Below are positions 1 through 10,327 of a DNA stretch of 64,000 nucleotides, in pieces. The translations under genes were made by a program, and so were the position numbers. The stretch comes from Methanobacterium sp. ERen5 (GTDB lineage: Archaea > Methanobacteriota > Methanobacteria > Methanobacteriales > Methanobacteriaceae), in the NCBI GenBank assembly GCA_024167805.1, contig CP099988.1, forward strand, positions 682,001 through 746,000, in the 5' to 3' direction. Position 1 is the stretch's first letter. Every line of letters starts with the position of its first letter. The notes under the pieces were generated by a model. That model was given only the letters and a program-made list of their open reading frames with translations, was not told the DNA's origin and made no database searches.

Positions 1-403
1 GATCTCCAAATCTACTCGCGAAGTTATCTATGATCAAGTAACCTGGATCACATGTGATGGTATTGTCTTCTGGAGCAAGTATATCGTTGCAACAGAGATA
101 AAGGGATTCTGTACCTCCAGCAGTAACAAGAATATCAAATTCTGATTGAAGTCCTAGATCTTCTAGTATCAATTCCTTCAATTCTGGAAATCCTTCAGGC
201 GGAGGATACTTGTTATAATCACGTTTTTTTATACTCTGCATCATTGAATCCATAATTTCGTTCTCTTCATGGAGGTGGTTGGTATTTTGACCCATCCAAA
301 CCATATCTTCGTCGTTGAAAACGTAATCAAAGAACTCATTAGCTGTTTTATAGCCCTTTGGAATCAATTTTGCAGGTCTTGCATATTTTTTTGGTGAAAT
401 CAT
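1..403 (-). CDS. PLP-dependent aminotransferase (class I/II), N-terminal part, cut by window edge
   Basis: The minus-strand reading frame opens at the ATG at 403 (start [12 protein letters not shown]) and runs off the left edge without a stop, giving about 134 residues. The visible part has the layout of fold-type I aminotransferases: an N-terminal arm, a segment like [16 protein letters not shown] that matches the 'YPxxxGxxxLR' region of the family, and [12 protein letters not shown] where the PLP-phosphate-binding turn is expected. The catalytic lysine lies outside the window. Histidinol-phosphate aminotransferase-like enzymes share this pattern, but the substrate cannot be told from this fragment. 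An AT-rich 390-base spacer lies upstream. Confidence 0.7.
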   Translation of the reverse strand, partial: MISPKKYARPAKLIPKGYKTANEFFDYVFNDEDMVWMGQNTNHLHEENEIMDSMMQSIKKRDYNKYPPPEGFPELKELILEDLGLQSEFDILVTAGGTESLYLCCNDILAPEDNTITCDPGYLIIDNFASRFGD

Positions 404-790
404 ACATCTCACTTGCTTATATAATTACATATCAAAAAAGTTGATATCTATATGATGTTCATTTAATTTTTTTGAACCTCAAAAATAATATCAATCTAAA
501 CTATTGAGTTTACATATTGTTTTTTATAACATCTATTAAATTAATAATCTATTTTTACCTAATTTAAAATTATCGTATTTAAAAAAATCAGCCCCAATAT
601 GAAAGGTAACTCAAAATCAACTTCATAATTCACCAAAAAAATGTAATAACAATTATTCAACACTACAATTAAATCTTAAAGTAAAATCTTAGCATAAAAA
701 ATATTTCAGTAAACAGATTAATCAATATAAATTGTTGGTTGGATATCACCGAGTTTCAAGACCCGATTCCCCCAATATTATGAAACAAGA
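404..790. other. Non-coding AT-rich spacer
   Basis: No open frame with a credible ribosome binding site was found on either strand. The spacer holds the promoter of the minus-strand aminotransferase on its left side. The right end (about 737-775) contains a C-rich stretch that faintly resembles a tRNA T-arm, but no matching acceptor or anticodon stem was found. Confidence 0.5.
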
Positions 791-1144
791 TCAAGTAGCA
801 TTCCTGCCAGTTCCGCCATTGCCCACATTATGATATGTTTGTTTTGATGTGGATTTGTTAGTAGTTTTAGATTCCATGCTTCCATTGTTGTTTTGACTAG
901 ATTCTCCAGACTTATTGGAGACTATGGTTGAATGTTTAACTACTGGGCTCGTGTAGTTCGTTGTATTGTTGGTTGTGTTAACTGTTACCGTAGCAACATT
1001 TGGAGTCTGTAACAGTGGAAACATCATGTACCCCCCAGCAATTCCCAACACTGCAAACACAGCAACCACCCCCACAAAAAATTTCGTATTGAGTTGAGAG
1101 GGTTCAGTTTTTGATTTTGTTTCGCTTGGCATTTTTGTTAACAT
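791..1144 (-). CDS. Small membrane-anchored N/T/S-rich protein
   Basis: This 117-residue protein has a short charged N-terminus (residues 1-20), one hydrophobic membrane segment (about 22-45, FFVGVVAVFAVLGIAGG) and a low-complexity tail rich in Asn, Thr and Ser that would lie outside the cell. That is the pattern of small surface proteins in Methanobacteria. The tail has several N-x-T/S sequons, for example NTTNNTTNYT, so N-glycosylation is possible. A second protein of the same design is encoded at 9723-9950. No enzyme domain is visible and I do not recognise a named family. Confidence 0.55.
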   Translation of the reverse strand: MLTKMPSETKSKTEPSQLNTKFFVGVVAVFAVLGIAGGYMMFPLLQTPNVATVTVNTTNNTTNYTSPVVKHSTIVSNKSGESSQNNNGSMESKTTNKSTSKQTYHNVGNGGTGRNAT

Positions 1145-1325
1145 TTATTTCACCGACTAAAAAATCTAGTGATAATTAATGAATATCAAAATTTATGAAC
1201 ATCCTGAAACACCCTATTACAATTTAGAACAGCATTTTAAATATATTTTATGATCAACAAGAAACTGAAAAACGAGCAAAAATAGGTAACAATCTAAATA
1301 AATAAAATGGAATTAATGAACAAAA

Positions 1326-2023
1326 TCATTCAATACCACAATCTACAATTCGGAATCTAGTTCTTAAACCCTCAGGCCGACTTCTATGTCTTTTTAAAGT
1401 GGCTGATCTTTCTCCAAGGCCATTCGATCGTGCTAGTTCAACCACGACTTTACTCCAATATTTGAGTATAGTTCCTCCAACAGGTTCAATTATCCCATCC
1501 CCATCAAAAACTGAATAAACATGGTTGGTAATGAGGACTGCAACATCATACTTCCGGGCTATTCTTGATAGAAGTGCCATCTGTTGACCCAATTCCCGGT
1601 TTATCTGAGTAGAATCTCCCTCTTTTAATCTGTACAATGCAACTGCAGAATCTAAGATGATGAGCTCAACACATTCTTTTTTGGAGTCCAATAAATTTTC
1701 AATTTTTTTATAACATCTATCTGTTCCTTAAAAGTTGTTGGTTCGAAAATGATGATGTTTTCTGCAAAACTCGTGAACTCATTATTTGATATCTGCTTAA
1801 CCCTCTCAATGGAAAGTCCACCTTCAGTATCTATAAATATCGCTTTATCACCATTTTGAGCGCATCGAACAAGGAGTTGAAGTGCTATGTTGGTTTTTCC
1901 AGATCCTGGAGGTCCATAAAATTGGGTCAAACATCCCTTTTCAATCCCACCACCCATCAAATTATCTAACGGAGAATCTGTTGATATTTTTTTAGTTTCA
2001 TCTAGTTCAGATAAAATTTTCAT
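1326..2023 (-). CDS. radB: DNA repair and recombination protein RadB (frameshifted)
   Basis: RadB is the archaeal RecA/Rad51 paralogue thought to assist RadA in homologous recombination. The N-terminal half has the Walker A motif GPPGSGKT and FIDTEGG. The C-terminal half has the Walker B-like strand LIILDS followed by the RecA-core segment [19 protein letters not shown]. The two halves are in different frames. Adding one base to the T7 run at 1703-1709 (A7 on the coding strand) joins them as [19 protein letters not shown], so a single-base loss, probably a sequencing error, splits the gene. I chose the ATG at 2023 because GGGAG lies 7 bases before it and the protein then starts [15 protein letters not shown], as RadB proteins do. 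ATG 2041 is an alternative. Confidence 0.88.
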
Positions 2024-2181
2024 AATTGTCTCCCAAGTCATTTTCAATAAATTTTTAGGAAAATCCTAATTCCTATTTTGAATTATTTAGCTTAAAAAAC
2101 TTTAGAAAATGGTTATTCAATGAATTCCAAGATCTACTTACAATACATTCAAATGGAATCTTTCATGTTTGTAAGGAATAA

Positions 2182-2796
2182 TCAAAGTAAATTTATTAAT
2201 GTTTCGTATCCTGCTCCCTTTCTTAGGATGATAGGCTTATCACCAGTCATATCCACTACAGTGGAATGGTGACCGTATTTACAAATACCTGCATCGAGTA
2301 CCAGATCAACAGAATCACCAAGCTGTTCAATCACTTCCTTGGGGGATTCTGAAACTTCCATCCCTGAGATATTTGCACTGGTACTAGTAATAGGAAATTC
2401 AGATGCCAACTCACGAGATAATTTGTTGTCAGGAATTCTGATACCTATTTTATTGGTTCCCGCTGTTAACAAAGGGGATATTTGATCTTTTTTCCTCATT
2501 ATCACGGTGAAAGGTCCTGGAAAAAGATGTTCAACTAGGATTTCAGTTTTGTTATCCATGAATGCAACATCATTAATTGCTTCAATTTCAGCTAAACATA
2601 AAGATACTGCTTTAGTTTTTAAACGTTTTTTGGAATCAAAAACCTTGGAAACTGCAGATTCATCATAAATATTTGCTGCTATTCCATAAACTGTATCTGT
2701 TGGATACACTACTATTTTACCCTGTTTTAAGTATTCCTTAGCCTGTGTTATTGTATCAGGATCTGGATTTTTGCTGTTAATCTTCAAAATTTTCAT
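2182..2796 (-). CDS. L-threonylcarbamoyladenylate synthase (Sua5/YciO/YrdC family)
   Basis: This enzyme makes threonylcarbamoyl-AMP from threonine, bicarbonate and ATP, the first step of t6A37 tRNA modification. The protein has the family signature KIVVYPTDTVYGIAAN near the N-terminus, then FPGPFTVIMR, IGIRIPDN and ITSTSANISG, the nucleotide and threonine binding core. The C-terminal Sua5 extension is absent, so it is a short YrdC/YciO-type protein of about 204 residues. I chose ATG 2796 (MKILKINSKN) over the ATG at 2853 because the longer form would overlap the divergent lipid synthase gene and adds a non-conserved extension. Confidence 0.85.
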   Translation of the reverse strand: MKILKINSKNPDPDTITQAKEYLKQGKIVVYPTDTVYGIAANIYDESAVSKVFDSKKRLKTKAVSLCLAEIEAINDVAFMDNKTEILVEHLFPGPFTVIMRKKDQISPLLTAGTNKIGIRIPDNKLSRELASEFPITSTSANISGMEVSESPKEVIEQLGDSVDLVLDAGICKYGHHSTVVDMTGDKPIILRKGAGYETLINLL

Positions 2797-2864
2797 GACA
2801 CGTACTTCCCAGAACAAGTCAGTTCCTTCAAAGTATATATTCCTTGAATTCAATAAGTAGTTTT

Positions 2865-3452
2865 ATGCTGAACAGACTCAGACCACAGGTTAAAGTTATT
2901 CTAGATCCAGTTGCCAAGAAAATTCGAATCAATCCAAATATTCTAACAATTATAGGGCTACTGGTAAGTGTAATAAGTGCATATATGTTTGCAACAGGAA
3001 ACTTATTGATAGGAGGATTGTTGATAGCGCTTAGTGGATTTGTCGACATGTTAGATGGCGCAGTAGCAAGAAATAACTATCAAACCACAAAATTCGGGGG
3101 TTTACTTGACTCAACTGCCGATAGGTTTGCTGATGCATTCATCTTAATAGGTATCATATATGGGGGATATGTTAACTGGATTTATGGAATTCTAGCTTTA
3201 CATGCATCCTTAACTGTGAGCTATGTCAGGGCAAGAGCAGAATCAGAAGGCATAAAATGCAACGTTGGAATTGCTGAACGGGCAGAACGTCTAGTTATTA
3301 TAATGATAGGTGCATTCCTTAGCTACTTCACAAACATACAAATCTTCAACATGAACTTGCTTGGTATCGCTGTAGTTGTTATAATGATCCTTGGTTATGT
3401 AACTGTGATTCAGAGGGTTTATCATTCATGGAAAACCCTGAAGGAAGATTAA
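2865..3452 (+). CDS. CDP-alcohol phosphatidyltransferase, probable archaetidylinositol phosphate synthase
   Basis: This membrane enzyme transfers a phosphoalcohol, here probably myo-inositol-1-phosphate, onto CDP-archaeol. The CDP-alcohol transferase signature D-G-x2-A-R-x8-G-x3-D-x3-D is present as [13 protein letters not shown]...[13 protein letters not shown], followed by RARAESEG and AERAERL, typical of the AIP synthase branch. At least five hydrophobic segments are visible, and the length of 195 residues is normal. I chose ATG 2865 over the upstream TTG 2844: a TATA-like box (aagtatata, about 2831-2838) lies roughly 30 bases before it, so a leaderless transcript is likely. It is divergent from the Sua5-family gene. 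Confidence 0.8.
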   Translation: MLNRLRPQVKVILDPVAKKIRINPNILTIIGLLVSVISAYMFATGNLLIGGLLIALSGFVDMLDGAVARNNYQTTKFGGLLDSTADRFADAFILIGIIYGGYVNWIYGILALHASLTVSYVRARAESEGIKCNVGIAERAERLVIIMIGAFLSYFTNIQIFNMNLLGIAVVVIMILGYVTVIQRVYHSWKTLKED

Positions 3453-3572
3453 AACTTGTAGATCATAATTGATTAAGAAATTTAACAACAATTGATTAAA
3501 TATAAATTTTTTTCTTAAAACTGCAGTAAATAGAATTTACTTCAAACATAAATCAAATCATTTAAAATAGGT

Positions 3573-3817
3573 ATGGGATGTATCATGGATGCTGTTGAAA
3601 GAATTGAAAAGGATATCGTACTGTTTGCAAAAAATATAAAAGAAATAGAGTCCATAGAAATTCATGAAAAAGATGTTCAGGTCATTGAAATGGCCAGAAA
3701 TTACAGGAAAGACACCGATTATTATCTTGAAAAAAGGATTATTTAACCTCATTTGGCTGTATAACATATGCCCATGGACTTTTAGATGCTGTACGTCTCA
3801 TGCACGGATTAATATAA
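3573..3817 (+). CDS. DUF357 domain protein (frameshifted)
   Basis: This is a short archaeal protein of unknown function. The first part reads [14 protein letters not shown]...[15 protein letters not shown] and then stops at 3746. Adding one A to the A6 run at 3730-3735 continues the frame as [20 protein letters not shown] to a TAA at 3815-3817. The '[30 protein letters not shown]' pattern is characteristic of DUF357, so the break is a one-base loss. The second in-frame ATG at 3585 is another possible start. It is followed by a DUF47/PhoU-like gene; DUF357 genes often sit beside small conserved archaeal genes. Confidence 0.75.
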
Positions 3818-3869
3818 ATTCTTATTGAATCGTTTATGATTTAAAGATAAATGTCAAAATGGGATAAAA

Positions 3870-4526
3870 ATGAAAAACCTGTTTAAAAGGGAATCAAAAG
3901 TAGAGGAATACTCTAAAGACCATGTTGAAACGGTTTATCAATGTGTAAATCGGTTAAATGTACTCATGAAACATTTTTATGAGAACGATTTCGAATCCAT
4001 AGAAAAAACAGCACTTGAAATTGCTGATTTAGAACACGAAGCAGACATTATTCGTAGAAAAATGGAAATAGAATTTTTTAATGGAGCTTTTCTACCATTT
4101 GACAGGGAAGATCGGATAATTCTGGCAGAAGAAGTTGATAGCGTAGCAGATATGACTGAAGAAACTGGTTTTGGAATCTGTTTAAGCAAGATTAACTTTC
4201 CAATCAACTACAAAACAGACTTCATGGAACTCACAAAATCAGTTCAGAACACCGTATCTACTCTTAAAAGATGCATAGAGCTTTTAAGTGAGGATCTTGG
4301 CCAAGCCCTTGACACAGCCCACGAAGTTGAAAGATTAGAAGATGTGGTTGACAAGATCGAACGAAAAATCCTAAGAAGGCTCTACGATGATTATAAAAAG
4401 GGTGAAATAGATATTTTAACCCATATAGAACTTAAAAGTACAGTATTAAGAATTGGAAACATAGCTGATCGTGCAGAAAATGCTTCAGACAGAGTTCCCA
4501 TAATTGTGGCCAAAAGAAAGGGATAA
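3870..4526 (+). CDS. DUF47 / TIGR00153 PhoU-like protein
   Basis: This 218-residue, almost entirely helical protein belongs to the PhoU-like DUF47 family. Members usually accompany PitA-type phosphate transporters and are thought to regulate phosphate uptake. PhoU-like metal-binding motifs are visible in the first half (LEHEADIIRRKM) and again near the C-terminus (GNIADRAENASDRV), in agreement with two PhoU repeats. No transporter gene lies beside it here: the upstream gene is DUF357 and the downstream gene, 12 bases away, is DUF434. GGGATAAAA precedes the ATG. Confidence 0.8.
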   Translation: MKNLFKRESKVEEYSKDHVETVYQCVNRLNVLMKHFYENDFESIEKTALEIADLEHEADIIRRKMEIEFFNGAFLPFDREDRIILAEEVDSVADMTEETGFGICLSKINFPINYKTDFMELTKSVQNTVSTLKRCIELLSEDLGQALDTAHEVERLEDVVDKIERKILRRLYDDYKKGEIDILTHIELKSTVLRIGNIADRAENASDRVPIIVAKRKG

Positions 4527-4538
4527 ACTAACCCCATT

Positions 4539-5204
4539 ATGAAAAATAAACTTTTGAACAATGCTGCTTATGATTTAAAATTTCTGTTAAATAGGGGTTA
4601 CAGAAAAAAAGGTGCTTTAAATTTTGTTTCTAATAAATACCTGTTAAATAAAAATGAGAGGAATTACTTATTTCGGAGAACTTTTTCTGACAGTAAATCA
4701 CTTTCAAGACAGGGAAAACTAATTTCTTTGGATGAAATTGGTGGAAGAAATATTTTTGTTGATGGCTACAACGTTTTAATTACTTCTGAAACTATCATCA
4801 ACCACGAATACGATTCACTTGTTATGTGTGATGATGGGGTGTTAAGGGATTTAAAGGCTGTTTTTGGTAAATATCACATGGACATAAACACAGAAAAAGT
4901 CATGTTAGCTGTTTTACAACTGATAACGCAGCACCACCCACTTTTTATAAATTTTCTCTTCGACAGTCCAGTAAGCAAAAGTGGATACCTTGCAAAGTTA
5001 ACCAACTCTATTTTAGAAGTTCAAGGAGTAAAAGGAAGTGCTGAAACAGTTCGTAATGTGGATTATGAACTTATAAAAAGATCAAATGCATCTTGCGGAG
5101 TAGTTGTAACTAGCGATGGTGTGATAATAGATCGTGTTGAAGATATCTTAGATATTCCGTACTGGTTTTGTATGGAAAATAACTGTTTAAAGTATTTAGA
5201 ATAA
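4539..5204 (+). CDS. DUF434 domain protein
   Basis: This 221-residue protein matches the archaeal DUF434 family (COG2454), which has no known function. The N-terminal 65 residues are the DUF434 region (AAYDLKFLLNRGYRKKGAL...FVSNKY...LFRRTFS). The C-terminal part has the layout of an associated nuclease-like domain with conserved acidic residues: IFVDGYNVLIT, FLFDSPVSKSG, VVTSDGVIID. The DGYN and TSDG/DSP acidic residues recall PIN-like nucleases, but that is inference. It starts 12 bases after the DUF47 gene and is probably cotranscribed with it. Confidence 0.7.
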   Translation: MKNKLLNNAAYDLKFLLNRGYRKKGALNFVSNKYLLNKNERNYLFRRTFSDSKSLSRQGKLISLDEIGGRNIFVDGYNVLITSETIINHEYDSLVMCDDGVLRDLKAVFGKYHMDINTEKVMLAVLQLITQHHPLFINFLFDSPVSKSGYLAKLTNSILEVQGVKGSAETVRNVDYELIKRSNASCGVVVTSDGVIIDRVEDILDIPYWFCMENNCLKYLE

Positions 5205-5243
5205 GAATTAAGATTTGTTTTAATAAAAAAAGAGGAAGATGGA

Positions 5244-6341
5244 TTAATCCATGTCTTCCATTCTGTCTTCAAGCATCTTTAGAACACCTGGAAGACTGGT
5301 GTATTCCATTTCGTCAGCAGGTAATCTGTGTGGTTCGAATGGTCCATGTCTTCTCATGTACTCTGCCACGTCTGATGCGAGATCCCTTGATCTGTCAAAT
5401 GCAGGATCATCAAACATGTCTAATGGTCCAACAAGTTCAGAATTGTTTATTTGGAATCCAAGTGCTATTACACGTGGTGGTCCATCAAATCTGACAGGAG
5501 TAGCATTTCTCTGGGCTACAGGCATTAAAGGGCCGTTATGTGAACCTCTCATCCATCCACTTACAAGGTGTGGGAATGCAAATGGTTCCACAACTTCTCC
5601 AGCTGCCGGGAATCCTGATTGTGCTCTTACAACTGCCACAGGGTCATCTTTACCAATATACTGGCCTGCCATAAGGTTTAATCTTTCTGTACTTACTGAA
5701 GCTGCAATTTCATTGTCACTTCTTCTTGAAATGTGTTTAATTACGTACCTTCCAGTTGATCCGAGTAGTGCTAATGCATCGTACATTTCATCTGGACAGG
5801 ACATGGTAACTTTTTTGTGTTCGATTACATCGAATATTTCAAAGTCATAACCTCCGTGTAGGGAAGGGTCTATTACAAGTCCTGCTGTGTTGAATGGATC
5901 AGCAAACATCTTAAAGAGAGGCATGTTAAATGCGCCTGGTTCTGTTTTATCACAACAGAAAACAATCACAGGGTCTGATGGTCTTTCTTTAAATTCCATT
6001 TCAGCACATCCAGGACCCATGCCCTTAATGTTACCTGAGAAAGTGTCTGAAAGAAGGTCTTGGCCTGCACCATAAAGTTTAAGGCTTTTTGCTACTTGAG
6101 TAGCTTCTAAAAATGCATTCCATGCTAGTTCATGAACTTCTTCATTCTCTTCACCGTTTCTGTGGGTCATGATCAAGTCTATATCATCACCGCAACTGGT
6201 TATATGATAGTCCACAAGAAGTTCTGATTCTTTTGCTTTAGCTAGTATCTCGTCACATTTATTTTTTAAAGCGTCATGAGTTTTTGCATGTCCTGCTATA
6301 CTACCAACATCTGCTTTAATTACACTAATAGTAGTTTTCAT
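5244..6341 (-). CDS. fbp: Fructose 1,6-bisphosphate aldolase/phosphatase (archaeal type V)
   Basis: This single-domain bifunctional gluconeogenic enzyme condenses triose phosphates to fructose-1,6-bisphosphate and then dephosphorylates it to fructose-6-phosphate. The N-terminus MKTTISVIKADVGSIAGH is the hallmark start, with the nucleophilic Asp region. Also seen are CGDDIDLIMTHRNG (Mg-binding acids), AGQDLL...FSGNIKGMGPG, DPSLHGGYDFEI and the C-terminal FDGPPRVIALGFQI. The length of 365 residues is that of the family. GGAGGT stands 7 bases before the ATG. It is transcribed alone and ends close to the convergent DUF434 gene. Autotrophic methanogens depend on this gene for gluconeogenesis. Confidence 0.95.
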   Translation of the reverse strand: MKTTISVIKADVGSIAGHAKTHDALKNKCDEILAKAKESELLVDYHITSCGDDIDLIMTHRNGEENEEVHELAWNAFLEATQVAKSLKLYGAGQDLLSDTFSGNIKGMGPGCAEMEFKERPSDPVIVFCCDKTEPGAFNMPLFKMFADPFNTAGLVIDPSLHGGYDFEIFDVIEHKKVTMSCPDEMYDALALLGSTGRYVIKHISRRSDNEIAASVSTERLNLMAGQYIGKDDPVAVVRAQSGFPAAGEVVEPFAFPHLVSGWMRGSHNGPLMPVAQRNATPVRFDGPPRVIALGFQINNSELVGPLDMFDDPAFDRSRDLASDVAEYMRRHGPFEPHRLPADEMEYTSLPGVLKMLEDRMEDMD

Positions 6342-6598
6342 ATGTTATACCTCCAAAAATTATCATAAAATTGTTAAAACAGCATTATATAGGCAAATTC
6401 AAGGTGTTGAAGGCTGGTATTTAATCCATCCAATATTTAAAACTGACCTAAAAACAGCCTAAGCTGTCAATATTAACCTATCCTATTAATTAGTTTATGA
6501 AATGAAATCCTTATAAAAGTTACTATAAACTCATCCTTCCAACTCACATTCTACAAACAAAAAAATGGGTTCAATTCTTATTTAAAGCTATAAAACAA

Positions 6599-7588
<990 letters not shown>

Positions 7589-7895
7589 AGCATCATCCCC
7601 TATTTTTTTTATTAAATAATAAAATTAAAGGCATAGTTATATCATACAGTATATGTTAACTTAATCATAAAAATGATATCGATTTAATGGAAAAAAGTTA
7701 ATGTTTGTGTTGAAAATTACATTGAAACTAATGTCTAAACTGTACTAATTCCATTGTAACAGCTTAATTAATTGAACTAGTAAGTCTGTTACATCAAAAA
7801 GTTTATTCTTAATGAGATGCATAAAGTAACTAAATGTGTTTTTTAATGAACGAATTTTTTTGATTGCTAAATTTTTTTAATTGAATCATGGGGAT

Positions 7896-8462
7896 ATGAA
7901 AATGGAACGTGAAGCAAATATTGAAAGACTCATACAGACCCTTAAAGATGAAGATGAATTGGTGCAAACTCAGGCCAGGGGACTTTTAGAGGAAATTGGA
8001 GAACCTGCTGTTGATAAGCTGATAATTGCTGCCGATGATGATGATACAGATATTCGTAAAGGATCTATACGTGTTCTAGGAATAATAGCTGATCCAAGTG
8101 CAATAGATGTACTAATAGAATCCTTGAATGATCCCAACAAATGGGTTAGGAGGGAAGCTTCCACTGCACTCACAAATATGGGTGATCCTGCAGTAGATCC
8201 TCTGATTGAAACTCTGAATAATGAAGATTGGCGTGTTCGGGGAGGAGCAGCATGGGCTCTGGGGAAAATAGCCAATAAAAAAGCGGTTGAACCTCTGATT
8301 GTAGCCATGGACGATGAAAGTGGCTTTGTTCGAGGAGGAGCTGCATGGGCACTCGGAAACATGGGGGACGAAAGAGGAATTGAACCCCTTAAAAAAGCTT
8401 TGAATGATAAAAGTAGTTATGTTAGAAGGGTTTCTCAGAAATTTTTAGATAAACTTGAATAA
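7896..8462 (+). CDS. HEAT-repeat (PBS lyase-like) protein
   Basis: This protein of about 188 residues is made entirely of short HEAT/PBS-lyase repeats of about 31 residues, for example AVDPLIETLNNEDWRVRGGAAWALGKIANKK followed by AVEPLIVAMDDESGFVRGGAAWALGNMGDER. About six units can be counted. Such solenoids act as protein-protein scaffolds; the specific partner is unknown. The name 'phycocyanobilin lyase' given to relatives is historical, since methanogens lack phycobilins. I chose ATG 7896 (MKMEREANIERL). TTG 7881 would add five residues, and ATG 7902 has better spacing from GGGGAT. The gene is expected next to malate dehydrogenase in Methanobacteriaceae. Confidence 0.85.
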   Translation: MKMEREANIERLIQTLKDEDELVQTQARGLLEEIGEPAVDKLIIAADDDDTDIRKGSIRVLGIIADPSAIDVLIESLNDPNKWVRREASTALTNMGDPAVDPLIETLNNEDWRVRGGAAWALGKIANKKAVEPLIVAMDDESGFVRGGAAWALGNMGDERGIEPLKKALNDKSSYVRRVSQKFLDKLE

Positions 8463-8631
8463 AATTAACAAATTTTAGATATACATACTGAAAATTCGAT
8501 GGTTAGTGGAATGGACAACTATTCCATTCATTAATTTTAGAATAGAATCAAATTAAAATTTAATTATCTGATCAAGATAACTTAGAGTTATCTGAATCAT
8601 ATTTTTGTAATCAAAGGAGAGGGGTGATACA

Positions 8632-9579
8632 TTGAAAGTTAGTGTAATTGGAGCATCTGGAAGAGTTGGTAAAGCAGCAGCATTCTGCCTCGCGGAAGAA
8701 AACTCTGTGAACAATTTAGTGCTTATCGCAAGAAAGGAAAGCATTGATAAAGTTGAAGGAGAGGCTCTTGATATGTACGATGCATTGGCTGCTAAAGATG
8801 TTAACGTGAAGATCACCGCCTCATATGATTTTGAAGATGTAAAAAATTCAGACATTGTGGTTCTAAGTGCCGGGCAACCTAGAAGTTCTGGAATGTCTAG
8901 AATGGACGTTGCCATACCGAACGCTAAGATAGTGGCAGAATATGCTCGTGCAATTGCCAAGTTTTCACCAGAATCAGTTATACTCGTTGTAACTAACCCT
9001 GTGGATATAATGACTCATGTAGCTTTAAAAGCTTCTGGATTTGATAAACATAAAGTATTTGGTCTGGGAAACCATTTAGATTCTTTAAGACTGAAAAATC
9101 TCATATCTCAACACTTCAACATCCACGTGAGTGAGATACACACCAGGGTGATGGGTGAGCATGGAGATAACATGGTTCCGATAATGAGTTCCACATCCAT
9201 AGGAGGTATACTGCTTAAATATTTCAAGGGTTATGATGATTTTGACATGGACAGAACAGTTGAAAAGGTTAAAAATGCAGGTAACTACGTCATCAAGAAG
9301 AAGGGAGCTACAGAGTATGGACCAGCATTTGCAATTTCTAATATAGCCATGATTGTTTTGGATGATGAAAAGAAGATATTGACTGTGAGTGCACTTTTAG
9401 ATGGAGAAATTGAAGGCGTAGAAGATGTCTGCCTTGGAGTTCCAGTAAAATTAGGCATTGATGGGATTGAAAGAATAATTCCAATAATCATGACAGAAAG
9501 AGAGAGGAAAGCCTTTTTAAAAGCAGCAGATGAAGTTAAAACTAAAACTGAAGAAGTTATGAACGCGATAGATCTTTAA
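8632..9579 (+). CDS. mdh: Malate dehydrogenase (LDH/MDH superfamily, archaeal)
   Basis: This enzyme interconverts malate and oxaloacetate with NAD(P)H and feeds the partial reductive TCA route of methanogens. The Rossmann motif is GASGRVGKAAAF; the Ser/Arg after the glycines, as in the Methanocaldococcus MJ0490-type enzymes, suggests NADP use. Other motifs are SAGQPRSSGMSR (substrate loop), VVTNPVDIMT, GLGNHLDSLRLK and the catalytic His in HTRVMGEHGDNMVP. The length is 315 residues. The start is TTG 8632 behind a strong GGAGAGGGGTGAT site. It is monocistronic, and a hairpin follows the stop. Confidence 0.9.
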   Translation: MKVSVIGASGRVGKAAAFCLAEENSVNNLVLIARKESIDKVEGEALDMYDALAAKDVNVKITASYDFEDVKNSDIVVLSAGQPRSSGMSRMDVAIPNAKIVAEYARAIAKFSPESVILVVTNPVDIMTHVALKASGFDKHKVFGLGNHLDSLRLKNLISQHFNIHVSEIHTRVMGEHGDNMVPIMSSTSIGGILLKYFKGYDDFDMDRTVEKVKNAGNYVIKKKGATEYGPAFAISNIAMIVLDDEKKILTVSALLDGEIEGVEDVCLGVPVKLGIDGIERIIPIIMTERERKAFLKAADEVKTKTEEVMNAIDL

Positions 9580-9684
9580 TCTAAATACTGGTTTGAAATT
9601 AGAACTAGGTAAAATTAGGATCATACAATATGAATAGATCTCTTAAATTCCTTTACTTGAACATGTTTTAAAAAAGTGAAAAGG

Positions 9685-9705
9685 TGATTCAAAAAGTTTG
9701 AATCA
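9685..9705. terminator. Hairpin between convergent genes
   Basis: The sequence TGATTCAAA-aag-TTTGAATCA is a perfect 9-bp inverted repeat with a 3-base loop. It lies between the converging malate dehydrogenase gene and the small membrane protein gene at 9723-9950, where a bidirectional transcript end would be expected. The role is inferred from position only. Confidence 0.5.
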
Positions 9706-9722
9706 TTCATTGGAACTTATTT

Positions 9723-9950
9723 TCATGTTTGAGTAGTATTGTTGTTGATTGGTGTGTTATTTTTTGGCGTGTTGTTCTTTACTGGTGTGACTGTATTTTT
9801 TTGTGTTGTTGCTCCTGTCGTTGCGTTTGTGGAATTGTTACTTGTATTTAATGTAATGTTGCCTGCTCCTTGATACAATCCTACAACATATCCAACTACA
9901 CCGGCAACTGCTACTAAAACAACAATTAATATAACGAGTTTTTCGTCCAT
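9723..9950 (-). CDS. Small membrane-anchored N/T-rich protein
   Basis: This is a 75-residue protein. Residues 4-28 (KLVILIVVLVAVAGVVGYVVGLY) form one membrane segment, and the remaining 45 residues are a low-complexity Asn/Thr/Pro tail with several N-x-T/S sequons. AGGAGGTAA precedes the ATG, which supports real translation. The design matches the 117-residue protein at 791-1144, so the genome probably has a family of such surface proteins. No function is known to me. Confidence 0.6.
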   Translation of the reverse strand: MDEKLVILIVVLVAVAGVVGYVVGLYQGAGNITLNTSNNSTNATTGATTQKNTVTPVKNNTPKNNTPINNNTTQT

Positions 9951-10213
9951 TTGTTACCTCCTGACAATAGTTTGATCTTGATCCAATCTTAATAGAATAT
10001 AATAATAGATTGCATGTAATTATTATTAGATTTTCATATTTTATATAAGTTTAATTGATCATGAAATTAAATTATTTATAGATAATAATGTTAAATTGAA
10101 AAGTTTATATAAGTGTTCAGTTATATAAGATAAATAAGTACTAAATTGAACATTGTATAAATTTAATAGAATATAGAAATATTAGTTCAACATTTCTTGT
10201 AGGCGATTTTTTC

Positions 10214-10227
10214 GGAAAACATTTTCC
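10214..10227. promoter_or_regulatory. NrpR-type nitrogen operator upstream of pdxT-glt operon
   Basis: The site reads GGAA-AACATT-TTCC, an exact GGAA-N6-TTCC. It is embedded in a longer perfect palindrome, CGGAAAA-CA-TTTTCCG (10213-10228). GGAA-N6-TTCC is the operator bound by the methanogen nitrogen repressor NrpR in nif and glnA promoters (established in Methanococcus maripaludis). It lies about 100 bases before the pdxT start codon, just upstream of a TATA-like stretch (ttatatat, about 10233-10240). The rest of the 9951-10327 gap is AT-rich and shows no gene. Confidence 0.75.
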
Positions 10228-10327
10228 GGTAATTATATATGATATATCCATCTAATAAGATCACCTTAGAAAGTTTACAGAGGAATATAACGACTTTAAA
10301 GTAAGATCTTAGAGAGTTGGATTATAA

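Noticed and set aside
737..775. Possible tRNA 3' half (GTTTCAAGACCC-like stretch)
   Set aside because: No acceptor stem partner, anticodon loop or D-arm could be found at the right distance, and the T-loop consensus is not met.
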